Shown here piece after piece: positions 1 to 11,669 of a DNA stretch of 64,000 bases. The position numbers and the translations under genes were made by a program. Source of the DNA: Rhizophagus irregularis. Lineage: Eukaryota > Glomeromycota > Glomeromycetes > Glomerales > Glomeraceae. Numbering within the stretch: the stretch's first letter is position 1; the number at the start of each line of letters is the position of its first letter. Location of the stretch: positions 560,501-624,500 of the forward strand of contig NC_089453.1 of NCBI RefSeq assembly GCF_026210795.1. Reading direction: 5' to 3'. The notes below the pieces were generated by a model, which saw only the letters and a list, made by a program, of their open reading frames with translations, had not been told where the DNA came from and did not search any database.

Positions 1-2
1 GA

Positions 3-450
3 TGGGTTGATATGGACTTTAAGGATAAAGAAATTCTACATCAATATTCAAAGGTCATTTCAATTTTTCAATTTTCAATCAACTAACTTATCTTTAAAAT
101 ATTATTAATATAATTAAAAGATTATCCTAAGATTATTTCAACGATCGCAAATAATTTATCTGATTTTAAATTAGATGGAAACGATCCAATATTATCAGGA
201 ATAATTGATGTAGAACATATAAAAGCTAATCATTCTATAATAAATAAGAAAGTTGGAGAGGAGGATTGGAAGAACTTTTCAGATATTAACCTAAAAATCA
301 AGGATTTTCCTAATGGGATCCGTACAAAATGGTTCGTTTTTTAAATAAATTATTAAGTTATAAAAAATGAACTAATGAAGTAAAAAGGATTTGTTTTTGA
401 CGCCGACCGAAAATTCATAGAATTTATAAAAAATAAAAAAATAATGAAAG
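3..450 (+). pseudogene. Unidentified gene fragment, 3' part
   Basis: The fragment enters from the left edge. An open frame at 3-53 reads WVDMDFKDKEILHQYSK. It joins, across a probable intron at 54-131, a frame beginning IISTIANNLSDFKLDG and running to about 344. A further piece with DADRKFIEFIKNKK lies at 388-450 after a second possible intron. Just beyond, at about 460-530, an isoleucine-rich stretch could be a membrane segment, but it is out of frame with what precedes it. I do not recognise the family. It may be the 3' end of a real gene that starts outside the window, or a relic. Frame breaks favour decay. Exon limits are inferred. Confidence 0.35.
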
Positions 451-2260
451 AATTTTAAGTGTTCAAATAATATTTATAATAATAATCATTGTATTAGTTT
501 TTCTGCTTTATTCATTGTATCAACAAAAGGTTAATTTTTATTTTTTTTTTGTTTTAAAAACGTATTTCTTTTCGTTTGTCCCAACAATAAAATGTGGATT
601 AGTTGTTCGTATTATTACATAAATGAATTACATATCCTAGTTTTGTGAAAAAAAAAATTCGAATTGATTAGAATAAAAGTACTGGCCCACTATTATGAAA
701 AATTGTTCTTATGTGTTGCCACTTTCCGGCCTAAAAACTCTCCAACATTGTAGCACTGGCGTAACTAAACAAATATTTACCATGCGTCGGCTTATAATCA
801 TTGTTATATTATTTTGTAGTTAATGTAGTATTCGGTTATGACCATGAAAAATCATGAGGACTGGTCAACTCAAATGGTTCAACAAGATGAGTTTCAAGTT
901 TTATGACGCACTTAACAACATATAACTGTATAAAATACTTTTTTTACATTCTACATTCAATCAAGCCACACGCCAAAGAAAATTCACAATATTTTTATTC
1001 AACTAGTTTGTGATTTTGTCTTACCATCAACAAATTTTCTCCTGCTGTGAAAGCTGACTACTAAATTATCATTGTTATTTTCAACTAGTTATTCCGAGAA
1101 AGAATACGTTCTACAAGAGTGGTCAAGGTAGCGATGGAATTTGGGCATACAAGGTTCATTCTTTTTTCATAAACATGACAGAAAACGCTTTGATGCCAAT
1201 AATCTGCTATGCTTGTTTCATGACTTTATGATTCAAAGGGTTGTAACTAACTGTGACTAGAACGCAAAAAAAGTAGCTAACTGTGAGATCATGACCTGTG
1301 AGACATTATTCGTCATGTACTTGAAGAAGAATTCTTAAGTAATTTGTTCGGAAATTATTGGTTGTCACATTGACAAGACACCAGATACCACAGTGTTTCA
1401 GTGTATATTGGAGATAGCCGTAATCTTCACCGGGTACATTGTCTTCTTTCGTATATACATTTCACATTATGTAGCATTCTAAAAAAATAAAAATAATCAG
1501 TTACGAAGATAGTTTTTTGAAACAAAAAAGGACGAGAACTAAGCAATATTACGAACCTGTATAAAGCAAAATCAAAATAGCTGAGCTATCAGGAATAGTA
1601 CAAAATTGTCAACCGGACTGCAATTGCTTCTTGGTGATTTCGCAGGATTGCTCCAAATAAACTAACTCCATGCCATCGACGGCAAAATCGTTCCCTGAGG
1701 GAACGATCAACTACTAACTGACGTGATCGAAGGCAAAACATTTTCCCTCAGAGAAAATTCTTTATGCATTATAAAATAATTGGAAACCCGAAGGGATTCG
1801 CTTCACGAATCTGAAGAATCCCAACTTATATGTAGAATTACCGACATGTTCTGTAGATGATGCTTTAAATATCATACTACAAACGCATTGAGTGATAATG
1901 TAAAAAGTCTCTGTACTAACATTATGAATCTGTGAATTCTATTCACATATAGATGAAGTAATACTTAAAAGAGTAATAGTTACGACCAATACGTCATAAA
2001 TATAAAGCAAAATATAAATAATAACGGTCAGAAACAGCCCCCCTGTTACTGAAAGAAAAAAACCTAGTAATTTGGACACAAACATAGATACTTGTATGGA
2101 AGACACAGAAGTGAAGGAGAACGAAGCTAAAGAAAAGGAGAAGGAGTGGTGGAGTAGTAAAGATTCTTTAGGTCTCTAAATGATAAAGAAGAAATGTAAA
2201 CATTAGAATTCACTTATTAAATTTTCTTTTTGCTAAAGTTTGATTTATCTGTCTTTAATC
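451..2260. other. Long non-coding or decayed stretch
   Basis: No convincing gene is seen. The stretch holds a 21-bp near-perfect palindrome (1687-1707) and a short segment (about 1770-1830) that recurs inverted near 9718-9775. A lysine/glutamate-rich run at about 2098-2160 (KENEAKEKEKEWW-type) may be the remains of the 5' part of the pseudogene that follows. Confidence 0.4.
1687..1707. repeat. 21-bp palindrome
   Basis: The sequence is atcgttccct-g-agggaacgat, symmetric except at the central base. A related smaller palindrome (ttttccctcagagaaaa) lies about 45 bp downstream. No function is evident. Confidence 0.6.
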
Positions 2261-2264
2261 TTAG

Positions 2265-3218
2265 AAAGAGATGTAAAATTTAAGCAGTTCGCAAGATGTG
2301 TTGATAAAATCAAGGCGAGAAGGTTTTTTCCTTTCGAAACGGTACTGTAATTCTTATTGAGTTACCTACCGGTGAACACGAAACAATACATACTTCTTTT
2401 AGTTGACGGTTTAAGAATGCTGTCAATTCGTCACAAAATGATATCGAAAACTGGGGAGGGGAACAAAAAGTAAGTTCTTTTAAGTATTCAGTTTGTGCAC
2501 ATATTTTACTGTTCTGAAACTAACTTTATTGCATCCAGGTTTATACTCTCAATCAGGCCATTATGAAGAGCCTGATGCATGTTATACACCCAGCCGTCTA
2601 ATACCTACAGGGAACGCGATAGAAACGTTTGCATGATTTGTCAATATTATTACTAATTTGTTAGGTATGAAGAAGATGAATTCATTGTGAATTTATTGAT
2701 TTTTTAGGGAAACCCGTGGCCAACTATTATTCTCGAAGCTGCTTCATCAGAAACACTTCGGCACGCGATTGATAAAGTAAATGATCATTGATTTTTACCG
2801 AATTGTTGTGAGGATGTCATTATTATAATTCATTCTTCATCTACTTAATCTGTTCTTTTATATTCTTAGCAGTGCTTGAAATTTTGCCAAATTGCTTCCC
2901 TTCAACAAAATCCGAATACAACAAGATTTGAAGCGATCGAAGAGGTAAGATGTGTATTTTTACAATTGTCAGATCGAATTTGGTTCTGTATATTCAAATG
3001 GACGAGAAAGTGATTTTTGTACCGGTCCACATATGAAGTGGATAACAATCGATTGCAACTGTATCTTTTCTGGTTGTTCTCAACCACTGTCATCAGTACC
3101 TTTACATCCTCAGTCTTCATCCCCTCTTCAAAGACCAGGAGTGCCATCGACCTTTACGATATTCAGCAAGCGATTTTTAGAGCAATGGGATCAAACTGAT
3201 TCAAACTTATTCAAATAA
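2265..3218 (+). pseudogene. Uma2/DUF820-like nuclease-fold protein, pseudogene
   Basis: Decayed pieces read in order as one protein: FARCVDKIKARRFFPFE, then VILIELPTGEHE (2350-2390), SGHYEEPDACYTPSRL (about 2552-2600), NPWPTIILEAASSETL (2710-2760) and IEFGSVYSNGRESDF (2970-3020), ending near DLYDIQQAIFRAM (about 3147-3190) in another frame. The NPWPTIILE piece resembles the core strand of Uma2-type PD-(D/E)XK proteins, a family I recall as expanded in Rhizophagus. An in-frame stop near 2351, a TGA near 2407 and at least one frameshift before the last piece show that it is broken. An intron remains at about 2470-2539 (gtaagt to ccag). Family assignment is from memory of the motif pattern and is uncertain; the broken state is clear. 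Confidence 0.5.
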
Positions 3219-3224
3219 GTAAGA

Positions 3225-4123
3225 ATGTTAAAGTATTATATTTTAAACAAATATTTTATATAATAACTGAATAGTTTATGCAAAATTATAAATAATGTAA
3301 TCAATCATTATATCAAGAAGAATAATTCTTATAATAAAGCTAATATTTTGTGCATTGCATCAAGATCCTTGATATTATTATCTTTTATAATCCTAAATAG
3401 CACAACTAATAAAGTTATTACCGTTCTAGAATTCGTTATATACTAGCTTTTCAAACATAAATATATTAGAATTATTGTGAGAAAAGATAAACATACAGCC
3501 TATAATACAATTAAAAGAATTAAGTGTTATTTTTTTGAATGTTGTTATATATTTTAACCGCTATTTTAAATGAAATAGTACGAATTCCTATTTTTGTTAA
3601 TTACATTTTCGGAGGATGGCAAAATCGTAGTTGCAGCAAAATATGGTGATAATATTTTATCATTATTATTCATAATTGGTTCTTGCCATTCTCAAAAAAA
3701 AAATTCTTTTTTGTGTACATAAAACATTAGTATAAAGTCTTAACGATAATATGATTAATAAAAATATTATTATTACCAAAATTTTAAATAACTTTTTAAA
3801 TTTATGATACGTATTGTACAAAAAAAGAACATTCTATTGGGAATACAATTATTAGTACCATATATAGATTTTATACTCTCTTAAATGAATTGATCAAAAA
3901 GGAAACATTTTCAATTCATCAGTCTGCATTTAGTAAACCCTTAACAATATTTAATAATAAGATAAATATAGTATGATTTTCTGTAGATCTCTATGCAGGT
4001 CTATATGCCAAATTACTGAATTAATGATTTGATTTAGAATCCTAAACAATAAATAAACTATTTTTTTTTGCAATACGGAACAACTTTCTCTCTTTTTTTT
4101 TTTAAAAAAAAAAGTAATTTAAA
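3225..4123. other. AT-rich intergenic region upstream of kelch gene
   Basis: No coding sequence is supported. The last 60 bases before the ATG at 4124 contain a CT-rich tract and T and A homopolymers, as found upstream of the other kelch gene too. This is a likely promoter and leader, but no defined element is recognised. Confidence 0.4.
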
Positions 4124-5995
4124 ATGGGTTTATTAAACAACTTTTTAATTTATATTATATTTTTAATTTTATTTCAATTATTAGTTGAAGTAAAACCTCA
4201 AGATTTACGTAACAGTCATACCGCTACATTAATTGATAATAAATTATATATTATTGGCGGAGCAGGAGATGGCAAATATCCACCATCTCCAACATTCTTT
4301 TATCTTAATGTTTCTGATTCTTTTGATACCAATGAATTAAAATGGCATGACTTGACAAATATCAATAACATTCCACCATTTAAGTATGCCGCAGCTACCA
4401 AAGGAGGTGCAAATAACAAAACCTTATTTCTATATGGTGGCATAGGTTTAAATAATGAAAGTTTAAATAATTTGGTTTATACATTTGATACTCAAAATAA
4501 TATATTGTTGACTCCAACGGTAACCGGTATACCACCAAATGGAAAAGTATCTATAACTTCTGTAATTGACTATAATGGATTGATTTATTTATTTGGTGGT
4601 CATTCAAAGGAACTTAATATTTATACAAATGATATGTTTATCTTAGATTCAATAAATTTAAGTTGGAAAAATGTTAGCTCAATAAATGCACCTAGTCCAA
4701 GAGTTGAGTATGGTGCCGTGTTTTTACCAAATAAAAATATTATTTATATTGGTATGTAATAATTATTATAGAATTCTTTCATATATAGAAATAACATATT
4801 TTGTTATTTTATTTTATTAGGTGGTTATAATGAAAATGTTGGAGTGTTCGCACTCAATGAGGTAAAATTGATCTTTATATATAATATATTTTAGAAATCA
4901 ATTATATTTATGATTTATTACTATTATTATAAGGTATATCTTTATAATACAATAAATGATACTTGGACTACACAGGTAATAAAAGTTCTTATCTTACATA
5001 ATTTTATTAATGTAATAATAATTTATATTTTAATCTTTTTTTTTTTAGAAAACTTATGGATCAATACCTTCCGCAAGATATTCAATTTCAAGTGTTCTCA
5101 GTAAAAATTTATTATAATATTTATTTTATTATACATTTGTTTTTCTGAAATATTTTTAAAATTATTCTTTTTTTTTTATAATATTAATAGGTTTAGATAA
5201 TCAAAAAATAATTATTTATGGTGGATACGGCCCAACCCTTTTACAAAGTATAAATCCGGAAAATTCACTTTATGTTTTAAATATAAGTAATTTTAATTGG
5301 TATATTCCAAAAGTTGGGAAAATGCCACCAACTCGTGCATTTCATAAATCAGTGTTAATTGAAAATTATATGGTTATAACTTTTGGTAAATATAGTAAAT
5401 ATAATTTGTTTGACTTTTTTATTGTTTTTTATGCTAATGTAAAAAAAAATACATATTTTTTTGAATTATATTTATCTTTAAAGGTAAAGGTTATACACAA
5501 GAAACTGATAAAGATATATTACTGCTTGATATTAGTAATGATAATGAATATATTTGGAAAACATCTTTTGATTTGGGAAAAAATAATTCAACTTCTAAAA
5601 CAAGTCCAATTCCGCCAGGTACAAGTATATTACCATCACCAGATTCCGAAAAAGCAAATATTATAATCGGTGCAATTATAGGTTCTACAATTGGTATTGC
5701 AGTAACACTTGGAAGTTTCTTTCTTTATAAACGGAAAAAGCATACAAAAAAACAAGATGGAAAACCATCAACTTCTCAAAATATAAAAGATGATAAAATA
5801 TTACATATTTCATCAGAAAAAGATAATAATAATGATAATGAAATATTACATATTCCATCAGAAAAAGATAGTAATAATGATAAAGAAATTCTTTTAATTC
5901 CGTCAACTACACAACTAAATAGTGAAAAAAATGAAGCAATAAGTGAAGTAATTGTACAAAATGCACAAAATGCACAGAAAAATGAAGCAAAATGA
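4124..5995 (+). CDS. Kelch-propeller single-pass membrane protein
   Basis: Six exons give 489 residues in one frame: 4124-4751, 4821-4861, 4934-4975, 5049-5100, 5191-5385 and 5484-5995. Residues 1-25 form a hydrophobic signal peptide. The ectodomain carries kelch blades with paired-glycine turns (IIGG, LYGG, LFGG, IYGG) each followed by Tyr and Trp positions, so it should fold as a beta-propeller outside the cell or in the secretory lumen. Residues 378-401 (NIIIGAIIGSTIGIAVTLGS) are a transmembrane helix followed by a basic stop-transfer (YKRKKH). The cytoplasmic tail has three imperfect repeats around EILHIPSEKD. Known family: kelch/galactose-oxidase central-domain proteins, with no catalytic galactose-oxidase residues evident. 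The likely role is adhesion or sensing, which is inference. The gene at 31230-33049 is a paralogue with the same exon plan. Confidence 0.9.
5800..5905 (+). repeat. Intragenic 48-nt repeat in kelch tail
   Basis: Two near-identical 48-nt units and a partial third encode the tail motif EILHIPSEKDxNND. The unit keeps frame, so copy number can change tail length without breaking the gene. The paralogue has only a weak equivalent. Confidence 0.7.
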
Positions 5996-6571
5996 TTCTG
6001 CTGCACAGAAAAAATGAAGCAAGAAATAATTTAACTGTTAATAATCAATATTAAGTTTTATTTAAGTATAAAAAATAAATATGTATGAAAATTAAATTTA
6101 TACAATATGCAAAATTGAATTATAAATGTGAAGTTAAGATTAGGATTAACTTGAGAATTAAAGATTTACAGATATTATTTTATCAAAACAATTCAAAATG
6201 CAGATAAAACAAATCATTGTAATTGCCAAAATTTTTGTGTAATTAAATTGCTAACAAAAATAATAATGGTAAAATAGCATGAAAAGCAGCATAATAGTAT
6301 AATAGTACAAGGTAACGATCTTTAAATTATATTTATTATATAATTATTAAATTTGATTAGTCATTACACTCGGGACATTGTCTGTACGTAGAAAGTTTCT
6401 CTGTTACGTTTCAGAACAAAGAAACATAAAAATAGTAAAGCAATATTGTTAATTATGTAATTTAAACAAGTATTTATTATAAGAATAGAGATTCGAATTA
6501 TAAAATTTTTTTGTAAACATAATATTTTATTAAAAATAAATTTGTTCTTCAAATATTTAAATATAATAAAA
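5996..6571. other. AT-rich intergenic region
   Basis: This is the 3' flank of the kelch gene. Nothing else is recognised; short open frames look like chance. Confidence 0.4.
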
Positions 6572-6625
6572 CCATTTATGGCACCTGAAATTTTAAGAGG
6601 TCAACCTTATAATCACTATTATTAG
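6572..6625 (+). pseudogene. Protein kinase activation-loop fragment
   Basis: One short frame reads PFMAPEILRGQPYN and then stops. This is the P+1 loop with the APE motif of protein kinases (subdomain VIII), in the form usual for the tyrosine-kinase-like family that is hugely expanded in Rhizophagus. No flanking kinase motifs (DFG, HRD) are visible, so it is a relic of about 15 codons. Chance occurrence is possible but unlikely for this motif length. Confidence 0.4.
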
Positions 6626-7470
6626 ACTATAGTCTATTCATTCTCCACGTGTCCGAGAGAAACGTATCTCTTAATTGCGGACTAATATAATGTCACTCAC
6701 TATTCAGGGAAGCTCATCCTGTTCAATGAGTAATTTCTTGGATCACTTCGGGAGAGATATAGAAATCTTTGTTGCCTTGAATTATAGATGCTTGATGATC
6801 CACTCCTCTATCCAAAGTTCTTTTTCTATTGTTTGATAAATAAAAGAAGTGAAAGTAATATGTTCAAGTTGACCAACAGGCAATAAAAAATTAGAATTAT
6901 TAATATAACTCATTAAACATAAAATTATTTTGCTTTTTTTAAATACTTTGCAATTCCAATTCACGTCTTCTGAACTCATTCATGTTAAAGTCAAAGCAGA
7001 AGAAATATGCAACGCATTCTAACGCATTGAACTTGGCATTTACAAAAACACTGAAGCTTATGCGTGTTTATATGCTTTGTCGCTCAACTGCTTATTACTA
7101 AAACCCGGTAAGCGTTATATATCGCGCTTCGGTCGGAAATACAGTAGTTCGGTCGGAAATAATTCATAGCTAGCTCCGGAATATTCTTAATGATGATAAA
7201 TGCTATTATTGCGAGCGAAAAGAAATATTCTCGGGGTCATTATTTTTGTCGCACAAGTCACTCAGATAATCATAAGATAACACGCAATATTACATCATAA
7301 AATATGCGCATTATAAAAGAGGTAATTGAAAAAAGGATGCTCTTATTTATTTTCACTTAAGCTGTTTACAACATGTCATGGATATTATTAGTTTAATATA
7401 CTGTACATTAGGAAAAGAGCATCACGAAATAAAGAGAGTAAATTAAATGAACGCATATACCAGGATATTA
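6626..7470. other. Intergenic region without recognised gene
   Basis: A 65-codon open frame on the minus strand (6782-6979) has no recognised motif. A short direct repeat (ttcggtcggaaata) occurs at about 7131 and 7150. The right part is the diverged upstream region shared with the two intact fusion genes. Confidence 0.4.
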
Positions 7471-7604
7471 TTAAACTAAATATGGATTTAAGGTTAGTTT
7501 TTAATTGTACTGTGCATACAATATTATATAAAGAATCAATAAACTACGGCAGCATTTTTTTGAAGGAACAACAGCGTCTTGAATTAAAATAATTTTTTAA
7601 AAAA
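7470..7604 (+). promoter_or_regulatory. Conserved upstream region, fusion gene copy 1
   Basis: The stretch resembles the DNA before the ATG of copies 2 and 3: aactaaatatgga near the left, an aatcaataaa-like run, and gaaggaacaacagcgtcttgaattaaaata directly before the start codon. Conservation may reflect recent duplication as much as function. Confidence 0.5.
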
Positions 7605-8225
7605 ATGTATTTGATTTCAGTACCGAATCTCCCTCCAGTATTTTCTGTTCACATTGAAGCTTCCAGTTTGTATTTCTTGTATAAAGCGAATGTAACAGTG
7701 GATACTACCATAGAGCTATTGCTGAAATGCTTTCAAGCCCATGTTAAAGATGTTTTTGACTACAAGTTTAATTGTGCCGGACAAGACTTACAAAGTACTG
7801 ATACTCTTAAAAATCTAGGATTAAAGGTAGAGTATTTTATTAATTGTAGATAGATGGGAACAAATGCAACGTATTAAGTTATTCTTTTTCATTCTTAGGA
7901 AGGAGACTATATCCAAGCAGTTCGAATTCCATTTAAACTTTATGTGAAAATGTAGAATGGAAAAGTTATAGAACTTCACGTACCTATAAATTCCGATAGA
8001 AGTATCTATACTATTAAATCAATGATTAAGGATTGTGAAGATATTCCCATTCGTAAACAACGCCTTTTTTTTGTGGAAAACAATTGGATGATTCACGCAC
8101 CTTGGTGGATTATAATATTCAAAAAGAGCAACATTGGAGCTAATTCTAGTATCGGTTAAACTTTATGTGAGAATGCAGGATGGAGAAGTTATAGAACTTC
8201 ATGTACCTGGAGAATTCGATAGTTA
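7605..8225 (+). pseudogene. Ubiquitin-like fusion gene copy 1, truncated
   Basis: Exon 1 (7605-7826, 74 codons) is intact and begins [16 protein letters not shown], with the same donor position as the two intact copies. Exon 2 starts at about 7900 and matches the second ubiquitin-like repeat, but a TAG lies about 17 codons in (FKLYVKM then stop), and a frameshift follows near the cysteine-glycine turn after RLFF. Homology ends near 8225 within a third repeat. The remaining repeats, the ZZ finger and the deiodinase-like domain are absent. It is a dead copy of the genes at 13100 and 24826. At most a 74-82 residue first domain could still be made. Confidence 0.8.
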
Positions 8226-8289
8226 GTTTAATTTTCTGTATTGTATCTATTGAGTATCCCATCCCGAGAATCACACAGTACCACCATAG

Positions 8290-9165
8290 AAATACTGTTA
8301 CACAGTTATACTTATGACGGACGTGAGATGCCACGCCAAGAAAATATGTAAGTCTTTACCAGGAATGTTGGCTACAAGATCCACTGCTAAGACCAACAAT
8401 GGAAGAAGTACTATTCCCATCGACTCTGCTACTGAACTACCAATCCTCCAACATCTAGTAAGCATTTTTGACATTATTTTTTCGTATGTTGGAAAAACTA
8501 ACGCAAATCATTGGGGTTGAAATTTTAGATTCATCTACAAAAGAACACGATGATAGTATTAGCGAACTTGATATTAATCCTCCAACATCTAGTAAGCATT
8601 TTTGATGTGATTTTTTCATATATTGGAAAAATTAACGCAAATCATTGTTTTTGAAATTTTAGATTTATCTATAGAATACAAAGAATGTGATGATGGTGTT
8701 AAAAAGCTTGACATTAATTACCTTTGAAGAGATAAGGCGATCATGTTCGTATTTTTGTTCTACCATGGACACAATATACATTGAAAAGTGTCCAACAGCG
8801 AGATCGTTACCCGAGATCATATATAATTCTGCAGCAAAATTTTTTCGAAACAACGAGACAGTGACCCGACTGACCTGTTCATGTATGGCTCAGTTGGCTC
8901 ACGTAGTACATTATTTGTAATACGCAATCCGCAGCAAAATATTTTCGAGAATATTTCATTACATATGAAAAAATATAATATCTACCAAGATGTGAAGATT
9001 ATGACGTATCTATTAAAGGATATGTTTCATAACATCGAGAACAATATGTCAGTCTCACTTTCATCAGTACGTACATCAAATCACTGCATTTTATTGTTGG
9101 TTATTTCTCCCAGTTATGAGCATATATCGTTATCAATAAATTTTATTATTACTACGATAAAATGA
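8290..9165 (+). pseudogene. Unidentified decayed gene with duplicated exon
   Basis: Pieces with intron-like borders are seen but no continuous protein. A frame at 8314-8446 ends at a gtaagc donor. A small exon (about 8531-8592) encodes SSTKEHDDSISELDINPPTS, and a second diverged version follows (about 8664-8715). Further on, frames read TARSLPEIIYNSAAKFFRNNE (8790-8850, in part) and FMYGSVGSRSTLFVIRN (8880-8930). The last resembles a decayed P-loop of the kind found in CRN and STAND NTPases (GxxGSGKST), but the lysine is lost. Stops and frame changes separate the pieces. The P-loop reading is tentative. Confidence 0.35.
8444..8710 (+). repeat. Tandem duplication of an exon-intron unit
   Basis: A unit of about 133 bp occurs twice. 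It runs from cctccaacatctagtaagcattttt through a short intron ending gaaattttag and a small exon. The copies differ by point changes. Exon and adjoining intron are duplicated together, keeping splice-site-like borders. Confidence 0.65.
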
Positions 9166-9304
9166 TAATTCTTAAGTGTTACTTCGTCAATGACGTGAAA
9201 TCCACAGCTTCCCAATGCTGTAGTATAGTATTTTTATGATTTTATACTGCATATTTGTAATGGTATGTTTAAAATGTTCGAAACAGAATATATAGCATCA
9301 CAGT

Positions 9305-9710
9305 CATTGTTGGCACTTGGCCGGTTTGCGGTTTGCCAGGGGTTAGCCATTGGCCATTTGGCCAATTTGGCTGCCAAAACGGCCAAACTTTTTAATAAGT
9401 TTTAGCCGCCAAATCTCCAATAAATTTTGACCATATAGTAATTTATCTTTCAATATTAAATTATTCAAATTTATGTTTTATTTATTTATTCTGAAAATTA
9501 TAAAATTACAGTTAATCTGAAATATCTTCAGTAAAATTGCTTTCTCTATTAATACTTCAATAAAATCACCAAAATTGAGACATTTTAATAAAATAGTTTT
9601 ATAAAACAATTTTTACTGTTCTAAACTTCTAATGAATCAAGTGTGAAAATGAAATAGATATTTGGCCATTTGATTAACATTATGTTTGGCCGATTTGGCC
9701 AATAACTTAT
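9305..9710. repeat. Element with subterminal TTGGCC motif arrays
   Basis: The left end carries many copies of TTTGGCC/GGCCAAA and related words (9320-9395). The right end carries the same words (9660-9705), and the 270 bp between is plain AT-rich DNA. Clustered short motifs at both ends are typical of non-autonomous DNA transposons. Exact termini and target duplication could not be fixed. Confidence 0.4.
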
Positions 9711-10760
9711 CAGTCTCCACATATAAGTTCGTTTCTTCCAGATTCGTGAAATGAATCCCTTTGGGTTTCCAATTTTTTAACTATGGTAATAATTTTCTTC
9801 TTGAAATTATTGCCGCTTACGTTCCAATTATCTTTATTTATATGTAAGTTGCAGTGTGGAACCGAAATACATAACCAAATTTCAGCAGGGGGCCCTGAAA
9901 CGGGTTTCTAACTCCTCACGGTGTATTATTAATAATAGCGAAATTTTTTACAAGATTTATTAATTATGATATTTAATAATAAAATAAAGTAAAGCATTTT
10001 ATCTGTAATTCAATGTTTTTAGCTTATTGTTCATGCTATTGATCCTTAACTCGCCAATAATTTTTGGCTAACTAATTAATATGTCAGTGGAGAATTTTCT
10101 TGATATCTTCAAGTATAAAAAATAAAACTTCCGATCAAGTGATCACTGCACTTTTTCACTTGATTAAACTTCAAAAGAGGCTTGAAAATCTAAGGCCTGT
10201 TTGTTTAGCTAATCTTCAACCTCTGCAAGAGTGACCCTTTTACATTCTTTAACAGTTTGATATTAACCTTCAGGCCGATAATACATCTTTTGTAAAGTAT
10301 GGTCCCCAATATTTGAGATACTCCTCTCTGGGTTCTCTGGGTCTTCTGAAAATGCAAAAATATATGTGATATCAAATAATGATTATCTGCATATTACAAG
10401 CTAGTTCTTAAGATAAACATGTGATTTAATAAGTTTCGTGAAATTTTCTTTTTTTTTTAAAAAAAAAAATTTTTTAATAAATTTTTTTTTCAGGAACACG
10501 GTAATAATTTCTGTCATGTTGGACACTATATATATATACATAAATAAATATAACATCTGATAAATTAAAAATAAGGTTGAAAAGTTGCCAAAACAACATA
10601 CAAATAAGAAATAATAAATTATCGGGACAACTTGATATTCACATAAATAACAGATTTTTCTTCTCTCCTTACATGATTTTAATTCTTATAAAAATACTTA
10701 TACAGAATTTCAAAAAACATTAAGTAACAAAGTCAAAAAAAAAAAAAAAAAAAAAAAATC
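9711..10760. other. Intergenic region with dispersed-repeat pieces
   Basis: About 9718-9775 is the inverted relative of 1770-1830 (agattcgtgaaatgaatccc and neighbours). About 10567-10732 is the 3' flank of the GTPase relic and recurs at 16207-16375. No gene is recognised. Confidence 0.45.
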
Positions 10761-10766
10761 TTAAGT

Positions 10767-11665
10767 TTTTGTAGATTTTTCAACTAATACATCTCCAGTA
10801 ACTCTCAGGCTTATGCTTGCTACAATTATAATTGGCTTACCCGCCCCAAAAGAGACAACATCAAGAAAAATCCCGAAGGCTCCATTCATAAATCGTTTTT
10901 TTGCAACATTTGGCTTTCCCGACATAAGATAAACACCGGAAGCAGTCAGTTGATATAATGAACCGGCAACTGGCACGGCGTTAATGATATTTGATAAGCT
11001 ATTCTCAATCACGTGAGATGAGCTGAGAACCTCTGGATTATTACCGCTATAATTTAATTCTGACAATTTGGCTAGTAAATGTTGCAAATTGGTTGCCCTT
11101 TTTTTTCGATCAATCTCAGCGTAATCTTCATCAATGTTACTGGGAAAATCGACTGAAATAACTGGATAATCTCCAAAATTTCTCTTTGTTTCATCCACAT
11201 TCTTCTCATCATCAGTCCAACTCGGTCCAGTATGGGTGACAATGATAACGAAATTTTTCTCTCACTCCTTAAAGATCTTTTTAAATATACCGAACAAACG
11301 AATATCTTATTTGGTAATTCTGCTCCTTTTAACATAACATATATAGTGTAATGAAAGCCCATTCGTTGAAAAATGATTTCTTATATTTTTGATGGCTACA
11401 ATGCTACATCATGTGGGACACCTCCAGAAGGTAATTCGCCTAACCCTACCAAATCGAATACTCCGAATCTTACATCGCGTGCATAAGTAAGTTCTCTAGT
11501 TTCTCCTATCGCAGCATTACCAATGTTGAATAAGTTTTCTCTGTCTCGATAAATGTCTCCTTGAACCAACATGTTAGCAATAGAAGACTTGCCATCTCCA
11601 GTGCGTCCACAAAGAACTATGTGAGATATTCTGTTCATATTACGTTTATACAGTATCAAGTACAA
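10767..11665 (-). pseudogene. AIG1-type GTPase pseudogene
   Basis: Minus strand. The N-terminal piece (11396-11665) has HIVLCGRTGDGKSSIANML, a P-loop with GRTGDGKSS, then FDLVGLGE where the DxxG switch is expected. The middle reads DIRLFGIFKKIFKE-stop-EKNFVIIVTHTG, and the C-terminal piece runs to 10767 and holds alanine/glycine-rich hydrophobic stretches (NAVPVAGSLYQLTASGVYLM). Stops (one TAA, one TGA) and frame changes at about 11250-11395 break the gene. Known family: AIG1/GIMAP-like P-loop GTPases, expanded in Glomeromycotina. A relic of the same C-terminal part lies at 22870-23160, and the 3' flank alone recurs at 16207. It lies between fusion copies 1 and 2 in opposite orientation. Confidence 0.75.
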
Positions 11666-11669
11666 AACA

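Noticed and set aside
2902-3147. Minus-strand 81-codon frame
   Set aside because: It overlaps the plus-strand Uma2-like relic, which has recognisable motifs and intron remains; the minus frame has none.
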